Positions 26,116-33,847 of a DNA stretch of 64,000 nt are shown piece after piece. The notes beneath the pieces were generated by a model. The model saw only the letters and a list, made by a program, of their open reading frames with translations, had not been told where the DNA came from and ran no database searches. Origin of the DNA: DATIUV01 sp049322755 (GTDB taxonomy: Bacteria > Pseudomonadota > Gammaproteobacteria > Burkholderiales > UBA6910); the NCBI GenBank assembly GCA_049322755.1, contig JBMOQX010000030.1, forward strand, positions 40,639-104,638, given 5' to 3'. Made by a program: the position numbers and the translations under genes. Position 1 is the first letter of the stretch. Every line of letters starts with the position of its first letter.

Positions 26116-27417
26116 ATGGCAAAGAACGTGGTCGTAGTCGGCGCCCAATGGGGTGACGAAGGCAAAGGCAAGCTCGTGGACTGGCTCACGGATCACGCCC
26201 ACGGGGTGGTGCGGTTCCAGGGCGGCCACAACGCCGGGCACACGCTGGTCATCGGCAACCAGAAAACCGTCCTGCACCTGATTCCCGCCGGCATCCTGCG
26301 ACCCGGCGTCCAGTGCTTCATCGGCAACGGCGTGGTGGTTTCGCCGCAGGCTCTGGTGGAAGAGATCGAAACGCTGGAGGCGGCGGGTGTCGACGTGGCG
26401 TCGCGGCTTCGGATCAGCGAGGCCTGCCCGCTGATCCTGCCGTGCCACGTGGCGCTGGACCGCGCGCGCGAAACCGCCAAAGGCGAAGGCAAGATCGGCA
26501 CCACCGGGCGCGGCATCGGTCCGGCCTACGAGGACAAGGTGGCGCGCCGCGCCGTGCGGCTGCAGGACCTGTTCCACCGCGACCGCTTCGCCGCCAAGCT
26601 GGGCGAGATCCTGGACTATCACAACTTCGTGCTGCAGAACTATTTCCAGGCGCCGGTGGTGGATTTCCAGGAAACCATGGATACCACCCTGGCCCTGGCC
26701 GAGCGCATCAAGCCGCTCGTTGCCGACGTGCCGCGGCTACTCCACGACGCCCACCGCAGCGGCAGCAACCTGTTGTTCGAGGGCGCCCAGGGCACGCTGC
26801 TGGACATCGACCACGGCACCTATCCGTTCGTGACCTCGTCCAACTGCGTCGCCGGCGCCGCCGCGGCCGGCAGCGGCGTCGGACCGGGCATGCTGCATTA
26901 CGTGCTCGGCATCACCAAGGCTTACACCACGCGCGTGGGATCGGGACCGTTTCCCACGGAGCTGGACGATGCCACCGGGCGCCACCTGGCGACCCGCGGC
27001 AACGAGTTCGGCGCCACCACCGGGCGGCCGCGCCGCTGCGGCTGGTTCGACGGCGCGGCGCTGAAGCGCTCGATCCAGATCAACGGCATCTCGGGGCTGT
27101 GCATCACCAAGCTGGACGTGCTGGACGGCGTCGAACAGCTGCGCGTGGGCGTCGGCTATCGCGTCGGCGACGCCGAGTACGACATGCTGCCGGTGGGCGC
27201 CGAGGCGATCGCCGAATGCCAGCCGATCTACGAGGAGATCCCGGGCTGGAGCGGCAGCACCGTGGGCATCCGGAAATGGGACGCGCTGCCGGAGAACGCC
27301 CGCCGTTACCTGCGGCGCATCGAAGCCATCTGCGGCGTTCCCGTGGACCTGATTTCCACCGGGCCGGAGCGCGACGAAACCATCGTGCTGCGCCACCCCT
27401 TCGACGAAGGGATCTGA
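26116..27417 (+). CDS. purA: Adenylosuccinate synthetase
   Basis: PurA makes adenylosuccinate from IMP, GTP and aspartate, the committed step to AMP. The 433-residue protein shows GAQWGDEGKGKLVDWL at the N-terminus, GGHNAGHT, GTTGRGIGPAYEDK, the GAQGTLLDIDHGTYPFVTSS region and GATTGRPRRCGWFD. ATG 26116 is preceded by GGGGGAGG. All the catalytic segments (including the Asp and His of the GDEGKG and GHT loops) are intact. Confidence 0.97.
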   Translation: MAKNVVVVGAQWGDEGKGKLVDWLTDHAHGVVRFQGGHNAGHTLVIGNQKTVLHLIPAGILRPGVQCFIGNGVVVSPQALVEEIETLEAAGVDVASRLRISEACPLILPCHVALDRARETAKGEGKIGTTGRGIGPAYEDKVARRAVRLQDLFHRDRFAAKLGEILDYHNFVLQNYFQAPVVDFQETMDTTLALAERIKPLVADVPRLLHDAHRSGSNLLFEGAQGTLLDIDHGTYPFVTSSNCVAGAAAAGSGVGPGMLHYVLGITKAYTTRVGSGPFPTELDDATGRHLATRGNEFGATTGRPRRCGWFDGAALKRSIQINGISGLCITKLDVLDGVEQLRVGVGYRVGDAEYDMLPVGAEAIAECQPIYEEIPGWSGSTVGIRKWDALPENARRYLRRIEAICGVPVDLISTGPERDETIVLRHPFDEGI

Positions 27418-27522
27418 CGCGACCCGCGCATCGTTCCGGGCGGAGCGCGCCCGGACGTTACATAGTTCCGGAGCGGGTCTGCGGAATCGGTCGAGCCGGA
27501 CGGGAAGGGAAGGGAAAAGCGG

Positions 27523-27609
<87 letters not shown>

Positions 27610-27667
27610 CTGACCGTGCGGCGCTGCCGGCGCGGACAAGCTGCGAATTTTAAAGGAAACCCTGTCA

Positions 27668-29875
27668 TTGTCAACGAAGCGCAAATCGTTGCGGGCGCAG
27701 GATCCGGCTCTGGCCGGTGAAAAGCGCAAGTATGCCTACCCCATTCCCAGCCGCGAGCTGATCCTCAAGGTGCTGGAGGACGAGGGCGTTCCGCTCGCGC
27801 CCGAGGCCCTGGCCGATCTCATCGGCATCAAACCCGACGAAGCCGAGCCCTACGCCCGCCGCCTGGCGGCGATGGAGCGCGACGGCCAGATCATCCGCAA
27901 CCGCAAGGGCGCGATCTGCGTCGCCGGCAAGATCGGCCTGATCAAGGGCCGGGTCGAGGGTCACCCCGACGGCTACGGCTTCTTCGTGGCCGACGAGGGC
28001 GGCGACGACCTCTATCTCAACCCGCGCGAGATGCACAAGGCGCTGCACGGCGATCGCGTCATGGTGCGGGAGAAGGCCGGCGATCGCCGCGGCCGCCGCG
28101 AGGCCACCATCGTGGAGGTGATCGAGCGTGCCAACCGCGAGGTGGTGGCCAGGCTGCACATCGACGGCGGCGTGCGCTATGCGGTGGCCGAGGACCGGCG
28201 CATCAGCCAGGATATCCTGATCCCCGCGGGCGGCGAGCTCGGCGCCGAGCCGGGGCAGGTGGTGGTGGTGGAGATCGTGGAGCAGCCCACCGAGAACACC
28301 CAGGCCATCGGGCGGGTGGTCGAGTTGCTGGGGAACGCGACCGATCCCGGCATGGAGATCGAAATCGCGCTGCGCAAGCACCAGCTGCCCCACCGGTTCG
28401 ACGCCGAGGCGGAAGCGCTGGCGGCACAGTTTCCGGAAACGGTACGGCCGACCGACCGCCGCGGGCGCCTCGACCTGCGCGATCTGCCGCTGGTGACGAT
28501 CGACGGCGAAACCGCCCGCGATTTCGACGACGCGGTGTTCTGCGAGCCCAAGGGCAAGGGCTTCCGGCTGGTGGTGGCCATCGCCGACGTCAGCCATTAC
28601 GTCACCGACGGCGACGCGCTGGATCGCGAGGCCCGCAACCGGGGCAACTCGGTCTATTTCCCGCGCCGCGTCATCCCGATGCTCCCCGAAGCGCTGTCCA
28701 ACGGCCTGTGCTCGCTCAATCCCGGGGTGGAGCGGCTGTGCGTGGCGTGCGACATGGAGGTGAACGCCAAGGGCGAAATCCTCAGCTACACGTTCGCGCC
28801 CGCCGTGATGCTTTCCCACGCCCGGCTCACCTACACCCAGGTGGCCGCAGCGCTCACGCAGCCGGCGGGCGAGGCGGCCCGGGAAATGGGCGCGCTGCTG
28901 CCGCAGCTGCAACACCTGGAGCGGCTTTACCGGGCGCTGGCCGGCGCCCGCCATCAGCGCGGCGCCATCGACTTCGAGACCATCGAAACCCGCCTGATCT
29001 TCGACGCGGACGGCCGCATCGAGCGCATCGTGCCGGAGGAGCGCAATGACGCCCATCGCATCATCGAGGAATGCATGCTGGCGGCCAACGTCTGCGCTTC
29101 CGACTTTCTCGAGGAGCACGAGCATCCGATGCTCTACCGCATCCATGAGGGACCGACGCCGGAGAAGCTCGAGGCGCTGCGCGATTTCCTGCGCCAGTTC
29201 GGTTTGAGTCTCGGCGGCGGCGATGAGCCGCACGCCAAGGACTACGCTCGGCTGCTGGCCAGCATCAAGGGCCGGCCCGACGCCCAGCTGCTGCAGACGG
29301 TCATGCTGCGCTCCCTGCGCCAGGCGGTCTACAGCCCGGAGAACGTCGGCCATTTCGGGCTCGCGTACGAGGCCTACACCCATTTCACTTCGCCGATCCG
29401 GCGCTATCCGGATCTGCTCGTGCACCGGGCGATCAAGGCGGTGCTGCGCGGCAAGCGCTACAAGCCGGGCGACTGGGCCGAGATCGGCCGCCACGCGTCC
29501 TTCACCGAGCGCCGCGCCGACGAAGCCACGCGCGACGTCACCAACTGGCTCAAGTGCTACTACATGCGCGACCGCGTCGGCGAGGTGTTCGACGGCACCA
29601 TCAGCGCGGTCACCGGGTTCGGCGTCTTCGTCGCGCTGGACGGCGTCTATGTCGAGGGCCTGGTGCACATCTCGGAGCTGGGCAGCGACTACTTCCAGTT
29701 CGACCCGAAGCTGCATCAGTTGACGGGCGAGCGCACGGCCACGCGCTTCCGGCTCTCGGATCGCATGCGCGTGAAGCTGGTGCGCGTCGACCTGGAGACC
29801 AGCCGCCTCGATTTCGTGCCGGAAACCCCGGTGGGCGAGGCTAGGACGGGGCGCGGGAAAAAGCGCGGCCGATGA
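27668..29875 (+). CDS. rnr: Ribonuclease R
   Basis: RNase R is a 3'-5' exoribonuclease able to degrade structured RNA. The 735-residue protein has an N-terminal helix-turn-helix region (REL...VLEDEGVPLAPEALADL), cold-shock domains (GRVEGHPDGYGFFVADEGGDDLYL), the RNB core with DDAVFCEPKGKGFRLVVAIADVSHYV holding the catalytic Asp cluster, and a C-terminal S1 domain (GTISAVTGFGVFVALDGVYVEGLVHI region). The start is TTG 27668, chosen because AAAGGA sits 10 bases upstream and no ATG or GTG is nearby. It overlaps rlmB by 4 bases. Confidence 0.95.
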   Translation: MSTKRKSLRAQDPALAGEKRKYAYPIPSRELILKVLEDEGVPLAPEALADLIGIKPDEAEPYARRLAAMERDGQIIRNRKGAICVAGKIGLIKGRVEGHPDGYGFFVADEGGDDLYLNPREMHKALHGDRVMVREKAGDRRGRREATIVEVIERANREVVARLHIDGGVRYAVAEDRRISQDILIPAGGELGAEPGQVVVVEIVEQPTENTQAIGRVVELLGNATDPGMEIEIALRKHQLPHRFDAEAEALAAQFPETVRPTDRRGRLDLRDLPLVTIDGETARDFDDAVFCEPKGKGFRLVVAIADVSHYVTDGDALDREARNRGNSVYFPRRVIPMLPEALSNGLCSLNPGVERLCVACDMEVNAKGEILSYTFAPAVMLSHARLTYTQVAAALTQPAGEAAREMGALLPQLQHLERLYRALAGARHQRGAIDFETIETRLIFDADGRIERIVPEERNDAHRIIEECMLAANVCASDFLEEHEHPMLYRIHEGPTPEKLEALRDFLRQFGLSLGGGDEPHAKDYARLLASIKGRPDAQLLQTVMLRSLRQAVYSPENVGHFGLAYEAYTHFTSPIRRYPDLLVHRAIKAVLRGKRYKPGDWAEIGRHASFTERRADEATRDVTNWLKCYYMRDRVGEVFDGTISAVTGFGVFVALDGVYVEGLVHISELGSDYFQFDPKLHQLTGERTATRFRLSDRMRVKLVRVDLETSRLDFVPETPVGEARTGRGKKRGR

Positions 29876-30624
29876 GCCGGGGAACCGTGGTCTTCGGGTT
29901 TCACGCGGTGCTGAGCCGTCTGCGGCGGGCGCCCGATTCGCTGCGCGAGGTCTACGTGGACACCGGTCGGAACGATCGCCGGGTCCGCGAGCTGCAGGCG
30001 CTGGCGACCGGGGCGGGCATCCCGTTGCACCGCGCCGACGGCGAGCGCCTCGACCGCCTGGCGGGCGGCGGCCGCCACCAGGGCGTGGTGGCGCTGGGTG
30101 TGGCGCTGGCGGCGCCCCAGAGCCTGGAGGAGTTGTTGGAGGCGCTGGACGAGCCGCCGCTGCTGCTGGTGCTGGATGGCGTGCAGGATCCCCACAACCT
30201 GGGAGCGTGTTTCCGGGTCGCCGATGCGTTTGGCGCCCATGCCATCGTCGCGCCCAAGGACCGGGCAGCGGCGGTGACTGCGACCGTGGCCAAAGTGGCC
30301 AGCGGCGCGGTCGATACCGTCCCGTTCCTGGCGGTCACCAATCTGGCCCGGGCGCTGCGAGACCTGAAGGACCGCGGCGTCTGGATCTGGGGCATGGCAG
30401 CCGAGGGCGACATGGACCTGGACGCGACCCCCCTGGAGCAGCCGGCCGCCTGCGTCCTGGGCGCCGAGGGCACGGGGCTGCGGCGCCTGACACGGGAATG
30501 CTGCGACGGCCTGCTGCGGATTCCGATGGTGGGGCAGGTGGAGAGTCTCAATGTCGCGGTGGCCGCGGGCGTCTGCCTCTACCAGGCCCGGCTGCGCCGC
30601 CGCGGCGTCCGGTCAAGTCCTTGA
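29872..30624 (+). CDS. rlmB: 23S rRNA (guanosine-2'-O-)-methyltransferase RlmB
   Basis: The 250-residue SpoU/TrmH-family methyltransferase modifies G2251 in the peptidyl-transferase region. It has the N-terminal substrate-binding domain (FGFHAVLSRLRRAPDSLREVYV), then the knotted SPOUT domain with LDGVQDPHNLGACFRVADAFG, LGAEGTGLRRL and IPMVGQVESLNVAVAAGV. ATG 29872 overlaps the rnr stop (ATGA). The strong rpsF promoter begins in its last codons. Confidence 0.95.
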   Translation: MSRGTVVFGFHAVLSRLRRAPDSLREVYVDTGRNDRRVRELQALATGAGIPLHRADGERLDRLAGGGRHQGVVALGVALAAPQSLEELLEALDEPPLLLVLDGVQDPHNLGACFRVADAFGAHAIVAPKDRAAAVTATVAKVASGAVDTVPFLAVTNLARALRDLKDRGVWIWGMAAEGDMDLDATPLEQPAACVLGAEGTGLRRLTRECCDGLLRIPMVGQVESLNVAVAAGVCLYQARLRRRGVRSSP

Positions 30625-30650
30625 TCGGGGGCGATTTCACACGCTATAAT
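30621..30650 (+). promoter_or_regulatory. Promoter of the rpsF ribosomal protein operon
   Basis: TTGATC (30621-30626) and TATAAT (30645-30650) are separated by 18 bases, a near-consensus sigma70 pair. It overlaps the rlmB stop codon and would give a leader of about 60 bases before rpsF. Confidence 0.7.
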
Positions 30651-30669
30651 ATTTAGCTTTTTAATCCTT

Positions 30670-30698
30670 GCCCCACCTGCTTCGCATTGCCGGGGGGC
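30670..30698 (+). promoter_or_regulatory. Probable S6:S18-binding leader of rpsF
   Basis: In the rpsF leader, GCCCC (30670-30674) can pair with GGGGC (30694-30698), leaving a loop whose 3' side contains CCG directly next to the stem. This resembles the known S6:S18 leader structure, in which the ribosomal protein pair binds its own mRNA. The match was made by eye and not by covariance search. Confidence 0.45.
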
Positions 30699-30719
30699 TA
30701 CAACCCGCAAGGAGCCATA

Positions 30720-31151
30720 ATGCGACATTACGAAATCGTGGTCATCGTGCATCCTGACCAGAGCGAGCAGGTGCCGGCCATGGTCGAGCGCTACCAGGCC
30801 ATGGTGACCTCCCGCAACGGGCGCATCCATCGCCTCGAAGACTGGGGTCGCCGGCAGCTCACCTATCCGATCCAGAAAGTCCACAAGGCGCACTACGTTC
30901 TCATGAACGTGGAATGCGACCAGGACGCCCTGGACGAGATGATCCACAGCTTCAAGTTCAGCGACGCCGTGCTGCGCCATCTGGTGGTGGCCATGAGCGA
31001 GGCCGTGACCGGGCCCTCGCCGATGATGAAGGAAGAGAAGTCGCGGCCGATGATGGGCGGGGATCGCGAGGGCGGGCGCGAAGGCGGCCGTGAGCGCGCG
31101 GAGCGTTCCGAGGCACCGGCCAAGGCCACCACCGAAGAGAGCGCCGGCTGA
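30720..31151 (+). CDS. rpsF: 30S ribosomal protein S6
   Basis: S6 begins MRHYEIVVIVHPDQSEQVP and carries the RNA-binding and S18-binding RRQLTYPIQKVHKAHYVLMNVEC region. From ATG 30720 it has 143 residues; the C-terminal 40 are an Arg/Glu/Gly-rich tail (for example GGDREGGREGG), longer than in E. coli. The upstream in-frame start at 30687 was rejected because the homologous N-terminus and AAGGAG point to 30720. Its stop overlaps the priB start. Confidence 0.96.
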   Translation: MRHYEIVVIVHPDQSEQVPAMVERYQAMVTSRNGRIHRLEDWGRRQLTYPIQKVHKAHYVLMNVECDQDALDEMIHSFKFSDAVLRHLVVAMSEAVTGPSPMMKEEKSRPMMGGDREGGREGGRERAERSEAPAKATTEESAG

Positions 31152-31444
31152 ACCGGCTGTCGCTCTCGGGCCGCATCGCCGGCCTGACGCCGATCCGCTA
31201 CACGCCCGCCGGGCTCGCAGCGCTGGAGTTCAAGGTGCAGCATCTCTCGGAGCAGATCGAGGCCGGCGGAAAACGGCGGGTGGAATGCGTCATTCCCGCC
31301 ATTGCGCTGGGACCGATCGTGGAACGTATCGTCGCCGCCGGGGACGAGGCGCCCGCCACCTTCAGCGGCTTCGTGGCTTCGCGCCGGCAGGGCGCCGAAC
31401 AGACGATATTTCATGTGACCGAATTGGAATTGGAAAGGAACTAG
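31148..31444 (+). CDS. priB: Primosomal replication protein PriB (CTG start)
   Basis: PriB is a small OB-fold protein of the restart primosome, binding ssDNA and PriA. The frame reads (L)NRLSLSGRIAGLTPIRYT...AALEFKVQHLSEQIEAGGKRRVEC, which matches PriB from its first residue (E. coli TNRLVLSG). No ATG, GTG or TTG lies at or upstream of that point in frame; the only codon that gives the full OB-fold is CTG at 31148, overlapping the rpsF stop as CTGA. The internal GTG at 31235 would delete the first beta strands. The position between rpsF and rpsR is the standard one, so 98 residues with a CTG start is the best model. Confidence 0.8.
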   Translation: MNRLSLSGRIAGLTPIRYTPAGLAALEFKVQHLSEQIEAGGKRRVECVIPAIALGPIVERIVAAGDEAPATFSGFVASRRQGAEQTIFHVTELELERN

Positions 31445-31447
31445 CAA

Positions 31448-31723
31448 ATGCCCCGTCCGTTTCGCAAGAAGAAGGATCCGCGCAAAGACGGCACTCGCCA
31501 GCGCCAGCTGTTCCGGCGCCGCAAGTTCTGCCGTTTCACCGCGGAGAAAGTCAAGGAAATCGACTACAAGGACATCGACGTGCTGAAGGAATTCGTGAAC
31601 GAGACCGGGAAGATCATTCCCGCCCGCATCACGGGGACCAAGGCCCGTTATCAGCGGCAGCTGTCGGTGGCGATCAAGCGCGCGCGCTTCCTGGCGCTGC
31701 TGCCCTACACCGACCAGCACTGA
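31448..31723 (+). CDS. rpsR: 30S ribosomal protein S18
   Basis: S18 pairs with S6 in the platform of the 30S subunit. The 91-residue protein has the conserved core CRFTAEKVKEIDYKDIDVL, RITGTKARYQRQLSVAIKRAR and ALLPYTDQH, with a slightly longer basic N-terminus (RPFRKKKDPRKDGTRQRQ). AAGGAACTAGCAA precedes ATG 31448. It lies 3 bases after priB. Confidence 0.97.
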   Translation: MPRPFRKKKDPRKDGTRQRQLFRRRKFCRFTAEKVKEIDYKDIDVLKEFVNETGKIIPARITGTKARYQRQLSVAIKRARFLALLPYTDQH

Positions 31724-31735
31724 GAGGCCGCGGCC

Positions 31736-32185
31736 ATGCAAGTCATCCTGATGGAAAAGGTGACCAACCTCGGCAAGCTGGGGGACGTGGTCAAGGTCAA
31801 GAACGGGTTCGCACGCAACTACCTGATTCCCTCGGGCAAGGCCCGGCGCGCGACGCCGGAGAACCTCGCCGAGTTCGAGGCGAAGCGCGCCGAGCTGGAG
31901 AAGTCCCAGGCCGACGCGCTGGCGGCGGCCCAGGTCCTGGCCGCGCAGCTGGAAGGGCTCCGGCTCGAGATCACCCAGAAGGCGGGCGTCGACGGCAAGC
32001 TGTTCGGGTCGGTGACCAACATCGACGTGCGCGACCTGCTGGGCGCCAAGGGCTTCGACATCCCCAAGGCGGCAATCCGCATGCCCCACGGTCCGATCAA
32101 GCAGACCGGCGAGCACACGGTGGAGCTCGGCCTGCACAGCGACGTGGAAGTCCTGATCACGGTGGCGGTGACGGGCGAAATCTGA
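31736..32185 (+). CDS. rplI: 50S ribosomal protein L9
   Basis: The 149-residue protein has the N-terminal domain MQVILMEKVTNLGKLGDVVKVKNGFARNYL region, the connecting helix rich in Glu/Ala, and the C-terminal domain with SVTNIDVRDLL. It is the last gene of the rpsF operon and is followed by a strong intrinsic terminator. Confidence 0.97.
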   Translation: MQVILMEKVTNLGKLGDVVKVKNGFARNYLIPSGKARRATPENLAEFEAKRAELEKSQADALAAAQVLAAQLEGLRLEITQKAGVDGKLFGSVTNIDVRDLLGAKGFDIPKAAIRMPHGPIKQTGEHTVELGLHSDVEVLITVAVTGEI

Positions 32186-32209
32186 CCGCTGCGCTCTGCG
32201 GGGTGAGAA

Positions 32210-32236
32210 GGGGCTGGCGACAGCCCTTTTTTTTTT
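32210..32236 (+). terminator. Rho-independent terminator of the rpsF-rplI operon
   Basis: GGGCTG-GCGA-CAGCCC is a six-base-pair stem with a four-base loop, preceded by A-rich AAG and followed by a run of ten T. It lies 25 bases after the rplI stop. Confidence 0.9.
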
Positions 32237-32326
32237 CGTCCGAGCAACGTCCTCGCCCGCGCAACGGTTTCACCGGCGCAGGCACCGGTTTAGAATGTCC
32301 CCAGCGGGGCCTTTCCGGCCCCGATA

Positions 32327-33730
32327 ATGAATTCCTCGCGCATGGCCCAAGCCGTCCCGTCCATCGCCACCGACCCCAGGGTCGACGTCCTCAAGCTGCC
32401 TCCTCACTCGGTGGAGGCGGAGCAGTCGGTGCTCGGCGGCCTGCTGTTGGAAAACACGGCGTGGGACAAGATCGCCGACCTGTTGAGCGAGGGCGACTTC
32501 TACCGCCAGGACCATCGGCTGATCTATCGCCACCTGGCACGGCTGGTGGACGAGGGCAAGCCGGCCGACGTCGTCACGGTGGCCGATGCGCTCAAGGCGG
32601 TGGGCGAGCTCGACAACGTCGGCGGTATGGCCTACCTGGGCTCGCTTGCGCAGAACACGCCGTCGGCCGCCAACATCCGCCGCTACGCCGAGATCGTGCG
32701 CGAGCGCTCGATCCTGCGCAAACTGGCGGAAGTGGGCACCGAGATCGCGGACTCCGCGTTCAATCCCGCGGGACGCAACGCCGAGGAACTGCTGGACGGC
32801 GCCGAACAGAAAGTGTTCACCATTGCCGAGGCCGGAGCCCGCGGGCGCCAGGGCTTCCTCGAGATGCAGCCGCTGCTCAAGCAGGTGGTGGAGCGCATCG
32901 AGCTGCTCTACAGCAATCCCACCGACGTCACCGGCATCGCCACCGGCTTCACCGACCTCGACCGCTTGACCTCGGGACTTCAGCCCGGCGACCTGGTGAT
33001 CATCGCCGGGCGCCCCAGCATGGGCAAGACGTCGTTCGCCCTCAACATCGGCGAGCACGTGGCGCTGGAGGTGGGCCGGCCGATAGCGGTGTTCAGCATG
33101 GAGATGGGCGGAGCCCAGCTGGCGTTGCGCATGCTGGGCTCGGTGGGCCGCCTCGACCAGCACAAGGTGCGCACCGGGCGCCTCACAGACGACGACTGGC
33201 CCAAGCTCACCCACGCGCTGGGGCGGCTGAACGAGGCGCCGGTGTTCATCGACGAGACGCCGGGGCTGAATGCGCTGGAGGTGCGGGCGCGGTCGCGCCG
33301 ACTGGCGCGCATTCACGGCGGCCTGGGCATGATCATCATCGACTACATGCAGCTGATGTCGGCCCACTCGGCATCGCGCTCGGAGAACCGGGCCACCGAG
33401 ATCTCCGAGATCTCGCGCTCGCTCAAGGGGCTCGCCAAGGAGCTCAATGTGCCGGTGGTGGCGCTGTCGCAGCTCAATCGCAGCCTGGAGTCGCGCCAGG
33501 ACAAGCGCCCGATGATGTCGGACCTGCGCGAGTCCGGCGCCATCGAACAGGACGCCGACCTGATCCTGTTCATCTATCGCGACGAGGTCTACAACAAGGA
33601 GAGCCCCAAGGCGGGCATCGCCGAGATCATCGTCGGCAAGCAGCGCAACGGCCCCATCGGCACCGTCGAGCTCACCTTCCTCAAGGAGTTCACCCGGTTT
33701 GAGAATTTTGCTGACCCATCGCGTTATTGA
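32327..33730 (+). CDS. dnaB: Replicative DNA helicase DnaB
   Basis: DnaB is the hexameric helicase that unwinds the replication fork. It has the N-terminal collar domain (LPPHSVEAEQSVLGGLLLEN), then a RecA-like core with Walker A GRPSMGKTSFALN near residue 228, Walker B MIIIDYMQLMS, and RSENRATEISEISRSLK and the arginine-finger region. It has 467 residues with no intein. ATG 32327 is used; ATG 32342 (MAQAVPS) is an equally possible start. It is separated from rplI by a terminator, so it probably has its own promoter. Confidence 0.96.
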   Translation: MNSSRMAQAVPSIATDPRVDVLKLPPHSVEAEQSVLGGLLLENTAWDKIADLLSEGDFYRQDHRLIYRHLARLVDEGKPADVVTVADALKAVGELDNVGGMAYLGSLAQNTPSAANIRRYAEIVRERSILRKLAEVGTEIADSAFNPAGRNAEELLDGAEQKVFTIAEAGARGRQGFLEMQPLLKQVVERIELLYSNPTDVTGIATGFTDLDRLTSGLQPGDLVIIAGRPSMGKTSFALNIGEHVALEVGRPIAVFSMEMGGAQLALRMLGSVGRLDQHKVRTGRLTDDDWPKLTHALGRLNEAPVFIDETPGLNALEVRARSRRLARIHGGLGMIIIDYMQLMSAHSASRSENRATEISEISRSLKGLAKELNVPVVALSQLNRSLESRQDKRPMMSDLRESGAIEQDADLILFIYRDEVYNKESPKAGIAEIIVGKQRNGPIGTVELTFLKEFTRFENFADPSRY

Positions 33731-33753
33731 TGGGGCAGCACAATTCTTGCGCA

Positions 33754-33840
33754 GGCTAACCCGCGCCTCGGGTTACGCCGGAGCTAAAACTTCGCGGACC
33801 CGAGCCGCTACTAGCGGCCGGCGCCGCGCAGTTTCTGCGC
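33754..33840. terminator. Three consecutive hairpins between convergent dnaB and phoH
   Basis: Three inverted repeats follow one another: TAACCC-N7-GGGTTA (33757-33775, extended by GGC...GCC), GCCGCT-ACT-AGCGGC (33804-33818) and GCGCAG-TTT-CTGCGC (33826-33840). None has a T tract. They fill the space between the stops of two convergent genes and may serve both directions. Confidence 0.5.
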
Positions 33841-33847
33841 AGACTGA

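Noticed and set aside
27671..29716. Minus-strand open frame of over 680 codons opposite rnr
   Set aside because: Shadow frame; the plus-strand protein is an unmistakable RNase R.
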